Origin: Paenibacillus planticolens
GTDB taxonomy: Bacteria > Bacillota > Bacilli > Paenibacillales > NBRC-103111
Direction of reading: 5' to 3'
DNA length: 64,000 nt
Assembly: GCF_013141725.1 (NCBI RefSeq)
Contig: NZ_WHNZ01000048.1
Span: 1 to 64,000, forward strand
Positions within the stretch are counted from its first letter, which is position 1, and every line of letters starts with the position of its first letter. This document shows positions 36,039 through 43,991 of this stretch, piece after piece. A program made the position numbers and the translations under genes. Under the pieces are notes generated by a model that was not told where the DNA came from, did not search any database, and worked only from the letters and a program-made list of their open reading frames with translations.

Positions 36039-36070
36039 CGGAATCTTCCCCTTCTTTTGCGAGCATGTAT

Positions 36071-37048
36071 TTAGCGTTCTATATGTTTAACGTCGTTAAG
36101 AATAGCGTCTACTTGCTCCCATGTTGGAGTGCCTTCCCAATCTCCCTCGGTTTGAACGATCAAGGAGCCCACCAAATTCCCGATACGCACCGCTTCCGCA
36201 TACTCGTACTCTTTGGACAAACCTACCAAAAACCCGGCACAAAAGCCATCTCCTGCGCCAACGGTATCAACCACCTGCTCCGCCTTGAAATAAGGAACAG
36301 CTGTGATCGAATCCTGCGTTACGACGTAGGTCTCGTTCTCTCCGCCTTTGACGATGGAAACAGCGGACAATTCACGCAGCTTGCCCACAATGACATCCCA
36401 ATCTTCCGTCTGGTAAAGCAGCTTCAACTCATCAAGGCCCGGCAGGAAAATGTCAGACAGTTTGGCAAGCTCAAGCAGCACGGGACGCGCTTCCTCGATA
36501 CTCCACAGTTTCAACCGCAGATTAGGATCGAAACTGACTTTGACGCCATGTTTGCGGGCTATGCGGACCGCTTCGAACGCAGCTTCTTTGCAAGACTCGC
36601 TTAAGGCCGGAGTGATGCCAGTGATGTGAAGAATTTTAGCCCCGGCGATGTAGTCCTCGTCCAAATGTTTTGCGCTCATCCGGCTCGCCGCCGAGTTTTT
36701 ACGGTAATAGTACACGGAGGTTTTGCCCATGATGACCTCGCGCATCATAAGCCCTGTCGGAGCTTCCGCTGTTAGTTCAGCACGGGAAACATCGACGCCT
36801 TCGCCGCGAATTTTCTTGAAAATCAGACGGCCCATAGGGTCCTTGCCTAACCGTCCGAACCAGCCTACTTTCCCTCCAAGCCGGGAAATACCGATAGCTA
36901 CATTGCTCTCCGCACCGCCAAACAAGCTGTGCAGCTCAGAGGAATATTCCAGCCCTTTCCCGTTGGAAGGCATAAGAAGCGCCATCGTTTCTCCAAAAGT
37001 AATAATATCAGGTCCGGCAACCGATTGAGATTGTGTGTTCGTCGTCAT
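36071..37048 (-). CDS. kdgK: 2-keto-3-deoxygluconate kinase (PfkB/ribokinase family)
   Basis: A 325-residue sugar kinase that phosphorylates 2-keto-3-deoxygluconate to KDPG, the substrate of the aldolase next door. It has the N-terminal PfkB motif GGAESNVAIGISRLGGKVGWFGRLG and the C-terminal DTVGAGDGFCAGF with the catalytic Asp. ATG 37048 follows GGAG by 5-6 nt; the frame is open 20 codons further but that part covers a likely operator. Specificity is inferred from the operon with eda; fructokinase-like activity cannot be excluded from motifs alone. Confidence 0.88.
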   Translation of the reverse strand: MTTNTQSQSVAGPDIITFGETMALLMPSNGKGLEYSSELHSLFGGAESNVAIGISRLGGKVGWFGRLGKDPMGRLIFKKIRGEGVDVSRAELTAEAPTGLMMREVIMGKTSVYYYRKNSAASRMSAKHLDEDYIAGAKILHITGITPALSESCKEAAFEAVRIARKHGVKVSFDPNLRLKLWSIEEARPVLLELAKLSDIFLPGLDELKLLYQTEDWDVIVGKLRELSAVSIVKGGENETYVVTQDSITAVPYFKAEQVVDTVGAGDGFCAGFLVGLSKEYEYAEAVRIGNLVGSLIVQTEGDWEGTPTWEQVDAILNDVKHIER

Positions 37049-37073
37049 ATTAGCTCCATCCATTTCCTGATCG

Positions 37074-37203
37074 TTAATTGAAACGTTTAAACAATGATTA
37101 TACTTCATATTATAGTGTATTATCAGCGATTGTACCAGATAGTAAGAATCAAAAAAACCTCAGACTTGCGTCTCAGGTTTCTTCGTAATAACGTTTCAAT
37201 TAA
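37074..37203. repeat. 14-bp inverted repeat bracketing the kdgK promoter region
   Basis: TTAATTGAAACGTT (37074-37087) and its exact complement AACGTTTCAATTAA (37190-37203) lie 102 bp apart. Each contains GAAACGTT, resembling half of a LacI-family operator. The first is just upstream of the kdgK ribosome binding site; the second overlaps the stop codon of the upstream inositol monophosphatase gene. Two sites in this arrangement suggest looping by a tetrameric LacI-type regulator (inference). Confidence 0.55.
37150..37185 (-). terminator. Terminator of the inositol monophosphatase gene
   Basis: Stem AAACCT-c-AGAC/GTCT-c-AGGTTT with a 4-nt loop and one C-C mismatch, followed on the minus strand by seven T residues. 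Confidence 0.8.
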
Positions 37204-38060
37204 AATCCGGTTGCTTCCGCTTTCACCAGCTCTTGTCTCAGTTCATCATGGATATGGCCGTTGGTAGCCAGCACATTGCGAACAGCCAAATTGTAAGGTC
37301 TGCCTTCCGTGTCCGTCACCTTACCGCCTGACTCTTGAATCAGCAAAGCACCCGCTGCTATATCCCAAGCATTCAAACCGATTTCCCAGAAGCCGCTAAG
37401 GCGTCCTGAGGCCACATAAGCTAAGTGAAGCGCGGCTGAGCCTGCGATCCTTAGGTTGCGCACTTGGGGAGATAGCGCCTGAATGCCCTTCAGGTTAACC
37501 GGCAGCGCCCCGTTGCGGTCCGCTGGGAAACCCGTGGCCACCAGACTGCCCGATAGTTGTCCATCCAGCGATACGACTGTCTTTTTACCGTGCATGTAAG
37601 CGCCTTTCCCCTTCTCGGCAACGAACAGCTCGTCACGGGAAGGGTCATAAACGACGCCGACAATAATCTCACCTTTGTGAGCGAGCGCAATCGAAACGGA
37701 GAAGAACGGGAACCCATGAACAAAATTCGTTGTTCCATCAATAGGATCTACGATCCAGAGGTACTCTTCCTCACTCATGGCTTGCAGCGCCTTAGCCGAT
37801 GCTTCCGGCCCCGGTTCCACCCCTTCTTCACCCAGAATGGAATGATCGGGGAAATGTGTCATGATCAAGTTGCGGATGAGTTTTTCCGAGCCCTTATCCA
37901 CTTCCGTCACCAGATCCTGCGGGGAGAACTTCGTATCAATGCGGTTGATATCCCCCATCTTTATTTTGATCCATTGCCCAGCCTTGGCTGCCGTATTAAT
38001 AGCCACTGCCGTAAAATTTTTACTGCCGACGACGAACGGCTCCGCCCCACTGTTTACCAC
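37200..38060 (-). CDS. suhB: Inositol monophosphatase family protein
   Basis: A 286-residue magnesium-dependent sugar phosphatase. The family signatures are clear: LGEEG (metal Glu), WIVDPIDGTTNFVHG (metal Asp residues and phosphate-binding loop, about residues 102-116) and LNAWDIAAGALLIQESGG near the C terminus. Hydrolysis of inositol-1-phosphate or related sugar phosphates, including NADP(H) or fructose bisphosphate in some relatives, is possible. The start is taken as GTG 38060 with a weak GAAAGAG upstream; this is the least certain part. It is upstream of kdgK but separated by a terminator. Confidence 0.88.
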   Translation of the reverse strand: MVNSGAEPFVVGSKNFTAVAINTAAKAGQWIKIKMGDINRIDTKFSPQDLVTEVDKGSEKLIRNLIMTHFPDHSILGEEGVEPGPEASAKALQAMSEEEYLWIVDPIDGTTNFVHGFPFFSVSIALAHKGEIIVGVVYDPSRDELFVAEKGKGAYMHGKKTVVSLDGQLSGSLVATGFPADRNGALPVNLKGIQALSPQVRNLRIAGSAALHLAYVASGRLSGFWEIGLNAWDIAAGALLIQESGGKVTDTEGRPYNLAVRNVLATNGHIHDELRQELVKAEATGF

Positions 38061-38217
38061 TTATATCAACTCTTTCTTTTTTATTTAGATTTAGATTTAG
38101 GAGTATTAGTTAAGTATAGTAAATTATACGTTTTAATTACTAGTGCGTTTCATCCCAAAATATTCGTACATTCATACATTTATTAAAAACAATAAAGATA
38201 TTTTTGACTATCAACCA

Positions 38218-38256
38218 ATAAAAAATCCGCACTGCCGAGTAGGCAATACGGATAAA
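38218..38256 (-). terminator. Terminator of fabI
   Basis: A 12-bp stem with two G-U pairs (38225-38236 with 38242-38253, 5-nt loop), followed by T residues on the minus strand. Confidence 0.85.
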
Positions 38257-38284
38257 TAATTCGTATCAAATATGGATTCTTCCC

Positions 38285-39055
38285 TTAAATTCCAACGATA
38301 TGATAACCGCCGTCAACATAAATGACTTCTCCCGTGATGCCGCGGGACAGGTTGCTCATCAAGAACATCGCTGTGTCGCCCACTTCAGCAGTTTCGGTTG
38401 TTTTGCGCAGCGGTGCCTTCTCTTCGACTTGACGCAGGATCGAGTTGAAATCCTTGATGCCTTTGGCAGCCAAGGTACGGATCGGTCCGGCGGAAATACC
38501 GTTTACGCGAATGCCAAATTGGCCGAGGTCAGCCGCCAGATAGCGTACGGATGCTTCCAACGCAGCTTTGGCCACGCCCATGACGTTGTAGTTTTTCATT
38601 GCGCGCTCAGCGCCAAGGTACGTCATGGTCATGATGCTGCCGCCTTCCGTCATTAGCGGATAAATACGTTTGGAAACCGCAACAAGCGAGTAAGCGCTGA
38701 TGTCATGCGCTAAGGCAAAGCCGTCACGCGATGTGTCAACGAACAGTCCGTCCAACTCTTCCGTTCTGGCAAAAGCAATACTATGTACAAGGCCATGAAC
38801 GACACCGAGTTTCGTTTTGAGCGTCTCAGCCAACGTATCGATTTCAGCATCTACCGTTACGTTACAAGGCATAAGCGTTGAACCTGGAATGGTGTCGGCA
38901 AGTTTACGAACACGTTCCTCGACTCGTTCATTTTCAAACGTAAATACTAAATTCGCTCCTTGCGCCGCTAAAGATTGTGCAATTGCCCACGCGATGCTGC
39001 GATCATTGGCAACACCCATGACCAGTATATTTTTTCCTGTTAATAGTTGACTCAT
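38285..39055 (-). CDS. fabI: Enoyl-[acyl-carrier-protein] reductase (NADH), FabI
   Basis: Catalyses the last reduction of each fatty acid elongation cycle; the usual target of triclosan. The 256-residue short-chain-dehydrogenase-fold protein has the FabI-type nucleotide motif GVANDRSIAWAIA (residues 14-26), the catalytic Tyr-X6-Lys in YNVMGVAK, and SAGPIRTLAAKGI. GAGAGGGG precedes the ATG, followed by 10 nt. Monocistronic with its own terminator. No FapR-type operator was recognised in the short upstream gap. Confidence 0.96.
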   Translation of the reverse strand: MSQLLTGKNILVMGVANDRSIAWAIAQSLAAQGANLVFTFENERVEERVRKLADTIPGSTLMPCNVTVDAEIDTLAETLKTKLGVVHGLVHSIAFARTEELDGLFVDTSRDGFALAHDISAYSLVAVSKRIYPLMTEGGSIMTMTYLGAERAMKNYNVMGVAKAALEASVRYLAADLGQFGIRVNGISAGPIRTLAAKGIKDFNSILRQVEEKAPLRKTTETAEVGDTAMFLMSNLSRGITGEVIYVDGGYHIVGI

Positions 39056-39156
39056 GGTCGTTAAAAACCCCTCTCAACAATGGATTATGCGTCATTCATA
39101 CCCACTCTCCAAAGTACCCCATTTTGCCAAACATTTCAAGGAATAAATATGAATCG

Positions 39157-40167
39157 TTATAGCCGGACAGAAGCTTGATCGAGCACCGTTACACCCTCTT
39201 GTAGCTTAAAATCCTCCATCAGACGAAATAACGCCTCATCCTTCATCTTCGCTTCAATCATAATATCAAGCCTTGGGGTAACAGGGGCTATGGCTCGAAG
39301 AAAAGCAAGAAGAGGGCCTGCCTCCACGTAATCGGCATGACTTCTCGGGTCGGTCTCGCTTTTGGGGCTTGAAACGTGAATTTTGGGCGGAAGCGCCTCG
39401 TCGGGCTGCTGACTCTCTTGCTGTGGCTGTTGTTGTTGCTGCGAGGCAGGGTTTAGCCACGTTTGTTGGATACGCGGCCATAACGCCGCAGCATCTTCGC
39501 CCTCGTTATTCACCGCGTGATGATGAACGTCCAGAACCATTGGAATCCCTACTGTTTCAGCGATGTTCAGCGTCTCCAGCGCGTTGAATGTTTTGTCGTC
39601 GTTTTCTAAGGTAATCCGCCTTTGAATTTCGGGTCGCAACGTGGAAAAGTTATGAACAAACCGTTTTGCCGCTTTGTTCTTATCCCCATAGGAACCGCCT
39701 ACATGGATGTTGCATCTCGCTTCCGAGCCAAGCCCCATTGCGTTCAGCATCGCGTTATGCCGCTCCAGATCCAGAATGGATTTCTGCAGAACGTCTGCTT
39801 TAGGCGTACTCAGAACGGTAAAGTGATCGGGATGAAAGCTGACGCGCATGCCTGCCTGCTTAGCGTAGGTGCCTAGCTCTTCGAATTCAGCCGATAGCGT
39901 CGGAATGGGATTCCAATCGCCCAGCATCTCATGCCCGATGAGGGGGATGAATCTGGAGGAAAAGCGGAAAACCATGATATCGTGGGCCCGGTTATGGCGC
40001 AGCAATCGCAATGTATTATGCAAATTTTCCGCCCCAAGGCGTTCCAGCTTCCGGATAGCAGCTTCTCGATCCAACAGTTTACTGAATCTCGTGGCGGTCA
40101 TTGTTTTGGACGGCGAGGCGTTCTTGACTACGGTCGACATCGCCACATACCCAAGGCGAATAATCAT
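39157..40167 (-). CDS. uvsE: UV DNA damage endonuclease
   Basis: A TIM-barrel, metal-dependent endonuclease that nicks DNA 5' of UV photoproducts, giving a repair route apart from UvrABC. The 336-residue protein begins with the family pattern MIIRLGYVAMS and contains NLHNTLRLLRHN, RVSFHPDHF, LENDDK and LDVHHHAVN, the blocks that carry the metal-binding His, Glu and Asp residues. An unusual Gln-rich insertion (QQQQQPQQESQQ, about residues 240-255) precedes the KIHVSSPK strand. UvsE is common in spore formers, where UV resistance matters. Confidence 0.93.
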   Translation of the reverse strand: MIIRLGYVAMSTVVKNASPSKTMTATRFSKLLDREAAIRKLERLGAENLHNTLRLLRHNRAHDIMVFRFSSRFIPLIGHEMLGDWNPIPTLSAEFEELGTYAKQAGMRVSFHPDHFTVLSTPKADVLQKSILDLERHNAMLNAMGLGSEARCNIHVGGSYGDKNKAAKRFVHNFSTLRPEIQRRITLENDDKTFNALETLNIAETVGIPMVLDVHHHAVNNEGEDAAALWPRIQQTWLNPASQQQQQPQQESQQPDEALPPKIHVSSPKSETDPRSHADYVEAGPLLAFLRAIAPVTPRLDIMIEAKMKDEALFRLMEDFKLQEGVTVLDQASVRL

Positions 40168-40270
40168 GCATGTGTAACCCCCAAGAAATTAAGGTATAAT
40201 CCCGACTTAGGTTACCCGCAGGCCATTCGGCACATTCATTTTTTAGCCGTTTCCGCCTGGCAGAGCGTTA

Positions 40271-40564
40271 TTAGGACGAAACCGTAGCTATTATTTTGAA
40301 GCTGCAAAAAGCGGCTATTGCAATAGGCAATGGACTCAGCGCAAGCATGCCAATCCTGGTGGCCCGGTCTTCTTTCCGCAGGATCAGCAAATTGCCAAAC
40401 AGCCAGATAAGAAGGTACACGAGCAGCGATCCGGCAGCCATGTACTTGTCATTGATCGATGAGGGAGCCATGAAGCCGTAGAAACCGAATATCATAAAGA
40501 TCAGCACAAACGGTGTCGGTATACCGAGCACGATATTAAAAAGCCAATAGGCGGTAAATTTCAT
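40271..40564 (-). CDS. Small membrane protein, unknown function
   Basis: A 97-residue protein with three hydrophobic segments (about residues 5-30, 43-60 and 72-92) and no recognisable motif. ATG 40564 is preferred because GGGATGAG lies at reasonable spacing; ATG 40573 is almost on top of it. It lies 100 bp upstream of uvsE on the same strand. It could be a spurious hydrophobic ORF, but its length, start signal and topology favour a real gene. Confidence 0.5.
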   Translation of the reverse strand: MKFTAYWLFNIVLGIPTPFVLIFMIFGFYGFMAPSSINDKYMAAGSLLVYLLIWLFGNLLILRKEDRATRIGMLALSPLPIAIAAFCSFKIIATVSS

Positions 40565-40887
40565 CCTACTCATCCCTTCGTTGCAAGATTGCTAACTACA
40601 TTGTAGCTGTGGGGATTGAGGAGAATAAGTACTAATTTCATATAGTACCGTTTGCCGTAGAAGGACATGACCGAGGATTGGACGCGAGGTCGCTTTCTGT
40701 GCTGTGTGATACGTTTGCGGCGCGGTAGGAGAGATTGGATGGGGTGGAATGTGTGGAATCTGGAACCTGGAACTGATGCAATGAACAATTATTCTCGCTG
40801 CCTTCGCACTTCTCACCAAACCAAAAACCGGGCAAGACCTCTAATGCAAAGTGCTTACCGGTCTTGCTGTACAATTGACATCCCTAC

Positions 40888-41070
40888 GTTGTACTTTGTA
40901 CAACATTATGGCTGCAATTCGTGCCCAGCCCTCCCCTATGTTGTACTTTGTACAACAAATTGGGCCAAAAACCGCCGTTCTCGCACCAACGGCGCCAAAA
41001 TGATTGCACTTTTTGCAATGAAGATTGCGTTTGCGAAGTGCAAACCGCTTCCAAATTGCACAAAATACAA
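40888..41070. repeat. Cluster of short palindromes, diverged four-tag repeat (copy F, tag GTTGTAC)
   Basis: The gap 40565-41173 has no gene. It holds five small dyads: GTTGTAC-ttt-GTACAAC twice (40888-40904, 40940-40956), CGCCGTT/AACGGCG (40973-40994), ATTGCA/TGCAAT (41003-41019) and GTTTGC/GCAAAC (41029-41045). TTGCACAAAATACAA (41056-41070) is close to the complement of the first two. Tag cores at 40889, 40941, 41004 and 41056 give spacings of 52, 63 and 52 bp, resembling the other four-tag repeats. Confidence 0.65.
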
Positions 41071-41173
41071 CCAAGCAAAACCCAGTTGGCTCAGGAGCCC
41101 ACCTATAGACAGAAAAAAGACACCGTCCTCACCGGATGATGTCTCCCTTTACCTGTCTCCCTTTACCTGCCAA

Positions 41174-41491
41174 TTACACTTGCTCGCCAAAAAACATCTC
41201 ATAAGCAAGCTTCGTCTGAACACTCGCCTCTTCCTCCGTCAAACGGCGTACCAGTTCCATCTCCACTTGCGTCACTTCTTCGCCTTGGAAATTGATCTCC
41301 GCGATGGAAGCGACGATTTTGACGATGGCGATCGCTTCATTATCTGGCGTATACGCAATAACCTTCTGCCCTGTCGGGAAGACGCGGAAGCCGCTTTTCA
41401 CCATTTTGCCGCGGCCATATTCCAGAAGCTCGAAAAGCTCCTGCGAGGACTTAAATTTACAGACCGAATTAAACTCCGTTTGGAATCCCAT
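41174..41491 (-). CDS. Conserved-looking small protein of unknown function
   Basis: A 105-residue soluble protein with mixed alpha/beta character and one cysteine, beginning MGFQTEFNSVCKFKS and ending YEMFFGEQV. No catalytic motif or membrane segment is visible. ATG 41491 is preferred, 9 nt after a GGAG that overlaps the ddl stop codon; ATG 41497 is too close. This tight link places it in an operon behind ddl. I do not recognise the family with confidence. Confidence 0.7.
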   Translation of the reverse strand: MGFQTEFNSVCKFKSSQELFELLEYGRGKMVKSGFRVFPTGQKVIAYTPDNEAIAIVKIVASIAEINFQGEEVTQVEMELVRRLTEEEASVQTKLAYEMFFGEQV

Positions 41492-41497
41492 TAGCAT

Positions 41498-42640
41498 CTA
41501 CTCCACATCAAAAGAATATTGGATACTTTGCTTCGCTGTATGCCGTTCTATTGCCAGACGAATGAGATCATCCAGCAGCTCTGCGTATGGCTTGCCGGAT
41601 TCTTGCCACAGCAATGGGTACATGCTGTAAGGCGTGAAGCCAGGCATCGTGTTGATTTCGTTGATATAGATCTTTTGATCGGCCTTACCGAGGAAAAAGT
41701 CCACGCGGGACAAGCCGCTGCCATCCACAGCCAAGAAGGCTTGAAGCGCGAGCTGTCTGACCTGCTCAGCGGTTTCAGCCGGAATATCGGCCGGGATCAC
41801 CATCGCGGATTTGCCGTCGACATATTTGGCCTTATAATCGTAAAATTCGTTCGAGGAAACAATTTCACCCACAACAGACGCTTGAGGCTCATCATTTCCG
41901 AGTACCGCAACTTCAATCTCACGGGCATCGATATTTTCTTCCACAATGACTTTACGGTCATATTGGAAGGCAAAATTAACCGCCTGAATCAACTCCGCCT
42001 GGTTCCTTGCTTTGGAAATACCAACGCTGGAACCTAAATTAGCCGGCTTCACGAAACACGGGTAGCCAATGGCCGTTTCGAGCTCCACGAGGTGATAAGC
42101 GCGATTCTTTTCCCATTCTGTCCGGGTGAAGTGGCGGAAAATACATTGCGGAAGTCCTTCTTGCGCAAATATTTTTTTCATCATGACTTTATCCATGCCC
42201 ACGGCAGAAGCCAGTACACCTGCTCCTACATAGGGGACATTCGCCATTTCCAGCAAGCCTTGAATGGTTCCGTCTTCGCCAAACGTACCGTGTAAAAGCG
42301 GGAAAATGACATCAATGCCGTCCTTCGTTCCAGCCGCAGCGGCGGAAGCGAGAGTTACATCGCCTTTCGGTTGAACCGCTCCAAAAATAGGCGCTAAAGC
42401 ATTTGAAACAGGTGCATGTGCGGAGTCAACGCTGTTGAACGTCAATACCTCTTTTGATGCAATAGGAGCCAATAGAGGCGCACCGCTTTTCCATTCCCCT
42501 TTCTTGGAGATGTAAAACGGCACAACTTCATACTTGGTGAAGTCTACGGCTTTCATAACGGCCATTGCTGTTTGCAAGGACACGTCATGCTCTCCTGATT
42601 TCCCTCCATAAATTAGTCCAACTCTTATTTTGCCGCTCAT
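41498..42640 (-). CDS. ddl: D-alanine--D-alanine ligase
   Basis: An ATP-grasp ligase that makes the D-Ala-D-Ala dipeptide for peptidoglycan. The 380-residue protein has the N-terminal GGKSGEHDVSL motif, HGTFGEDGTIQG, the KPANLGSSVGI ATP-grasp block, YDYKAKYVDG in the omega loop (Tyr consistent with a D-Ala rather than D-lactate acceptor) and the C-terminal INEINTMPGFTPYSMYP metal-binding block. GGAGGT precedes the ATG. A small gene of unknown function follows and is probably co-transcribed. Confidence 0.96.
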   Translation of the reverse strand: MSGKIRVGLIYGGKSGEHDVSLQTAMAVMKAVDFTKYEVVPFYISKKGEWKSGAPLLAPIASKEVLTFNSVDSAHAPVSNALAPIFGAVQPKGDVTLASAAAAGTKDGIDVIFPLLHGTFGEDGTIQGLLEMANVPYVGAGVLASAVGMDKVMMKKIFAQEGLPQCIFRHFTRTEWEKNRAYHLVELETAIGYPCFVKPANLGSSVGISKARNQAELIQAVNFAFQYDRKVIVEENIDAREIEVAVLGNDEPQASVVGEIVSSNEFYDYKAKYVDGKSAMVIPADIPAETAEQVRQLALQAFLAVDGSGLSRVDFFLGKADQKIYINEINTMPGFTPYSMYPLLWQESGKPYAELLDDLIRLAIERHTAKQSIQYSFDVE

Positions 42641-42682
42641 TGCGTACCTCCGTCTAGTCGTTCTTTTCCTTCAAAATACCTG

Positions 42683-43702
42683 TCACATTTCGTCAGCAAT
42701 TCGAACGAATGCGTATCTGGTCCGCCCCGTCCAAGCAGGTGAATCTTTATAAGCCCAATAGCGATTGCGGCTATTATACGTGTGTGCATTGACGAGCGGC
42801 ATGCCGTTGGCATCTTTGCCCGTCACAACAACATTATGCTGATAACGGCCGTCGCCGTCCCAGTCATAACTGATGGTGTCTCCCGGTTGAAGTTCTCTCG
42901 GGTCTTGAACGATATGTCCGTGCAACCCTTTACGACTGTGCGCAAGGAAGGATTGCAAGCTATTGGCAACTGCCCAGGAGAAGCTCCACAGCTCTTGATG
43001 GCCTCTTCTGCCCGCGTACCACCAGCCTAGATCCCTTTTCCCAGTATAGTCCATTGGAGCCCCGCCTGCAAAGAGGCATTGCGATACATAACTGGTGCAA
43101 TCCACTTTGAATTCCTCATACTTCGGGTTCGGCGTCTGCCACCACGTTTCCGCATATTGGACGGCTTTGGCGCGATTATAAATGATTTTGCGCGGAACGA
43201 ATTCCTGAGCTCCGCTGTTGAGTATACTATGGTTGATATAAGGAAGCGACGGCGCTCTGCGCACACCTTCCTCAAAACCTTCCTGCTCAGAGAAAAAGAC
43301 GCCCCGATGCATGTTCGGAGACGATTTCTCCCCATGAAGGGACTCTGAGCTTCTCACCTGCCAGCGGTTCGCTGTGCTGTCAATGAGGATTCGTTCAGGC
43401 TCAATGCGCTCCTCCACATGGGTGGCGGAACCGATCCGGTAGTGTATGAAGCGGTGCAGCTTAACATCCACAATAATCCCTTGCGCTGCTTCTCTGACAC
43501 CGGCGAGACGCAGTTTCGTCTCCCCGCGCAGCAGCTGGGCATCGCGATCGCGAAAGCTTTCCAGGAGCCTGCGTACCCTCACATCCTGTCGGCTTACATA
43601 AGCGCTGTCTGAAACATAAGCTTCCATTGGAGCTGCAGAGCCTTCAAGCTCTGACTGATTTTTGGCGTGGACGTAATTATAGAGCGCTGTTTTCCAGGAC
43701 AT
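42683..43702 (-). CDS. Protein with a putative amidase domain (Amidase_6 type)
   Basis: A 339-residue protein whose C-terminal half (about 180-335) is the Amidase_6 domain. The likely catalytic Cys is in VDCTSYVSQCLFAGG and the His in YQHNVVVTGKD; NAHTYNSRNRYWAY follows. The N-terminal half has no recognised domain. There is no signal peptide or membrane segment, so export would need another route, or it acts inside the developing spore. AGGAGGG precedes the ATG. It lies 42 bp upstream of ddl on the same strand; both relate to the cell wall. A peptidoglycan-cleaving role is inferred. Confidence 0.8.
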   Translation of the reverse strand: MSWKTALYNYVHAKNQSELEGSAAPMEAYVSDSAYVSRQDVRVRRLLESFRDRDAQLLRGETKLRLAGVREAAQGIIVDVKLHRFIHYRIGSATHVEERIEPERILIDSTANRWQVRSSESLHGEKSSPNMHRGVFFSEQEGFEEGVRRAPSLPYINHSILNSGAQEFVPRKIIYNRAKAVQYAETWWQTPNPKYEEFKVDCTSYVSQCLFAGGAPMDYTGKRDLGWWYAGRRGHQELWSFSWAVANSLQSFLAHSRKGLHGHIVQDPRELQPGDTISYDWDGDGRYQHNVVVTGKDANGMPLVNAHTYNSRNRYWAYKDSPAWTGRTRYAFVRIADEM

Positions 43703-43887
43703 CGGGGTTACCCTCCTAAAAAGTTTTGGCTGAGAAAGTCAGGTGAGCGATTTCTTGCTCGGTTGAAACTTTATTTATGGAAAGAACGTTTTTGCGGCAA
43801 AATAACTGTCATCTTAGGACGAGCCCGATTTGCTTTGAATTGATTCAATATATGACATTTGTACGGCAAAAATGATTGAAATAAATC

Positions 43888-43916
43888 TTTACTCATACAC
43901 AGCGAAACGCTATACT
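43888..43916 (+). promoter_or_regulatory. SigA promoter of acnA
   Basis: TTTACT (43888-43893), a 17-bp spacer and TATACT (43911-43916), about 75 bp before the acnA start. Confidence 0.7.
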
Positions 43917-43929
43917 TGAAGTAGGGGAT

Positions 43930-43950
43930 TAATGAAATTGAGTTTCATTA
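43930..43950. promoter_or_regulatory. Dyad downstream of the acnA transcription start
   Basis: TAATGAAA (43930-43937) and TTTCATTA (43943-43950) around a 5-bp centre, starting about 7 bp after the predicted start site. A site here would block transcription. In Bacillus, aconitase is repressed by CcpC and CodY, but the dyad does not clearly match their published sites. Confidence 0.5.
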
Positions 43951-43991
43951 GATGAAACCAATGGATGAAGATATTAAAGGAGGAATAACCT

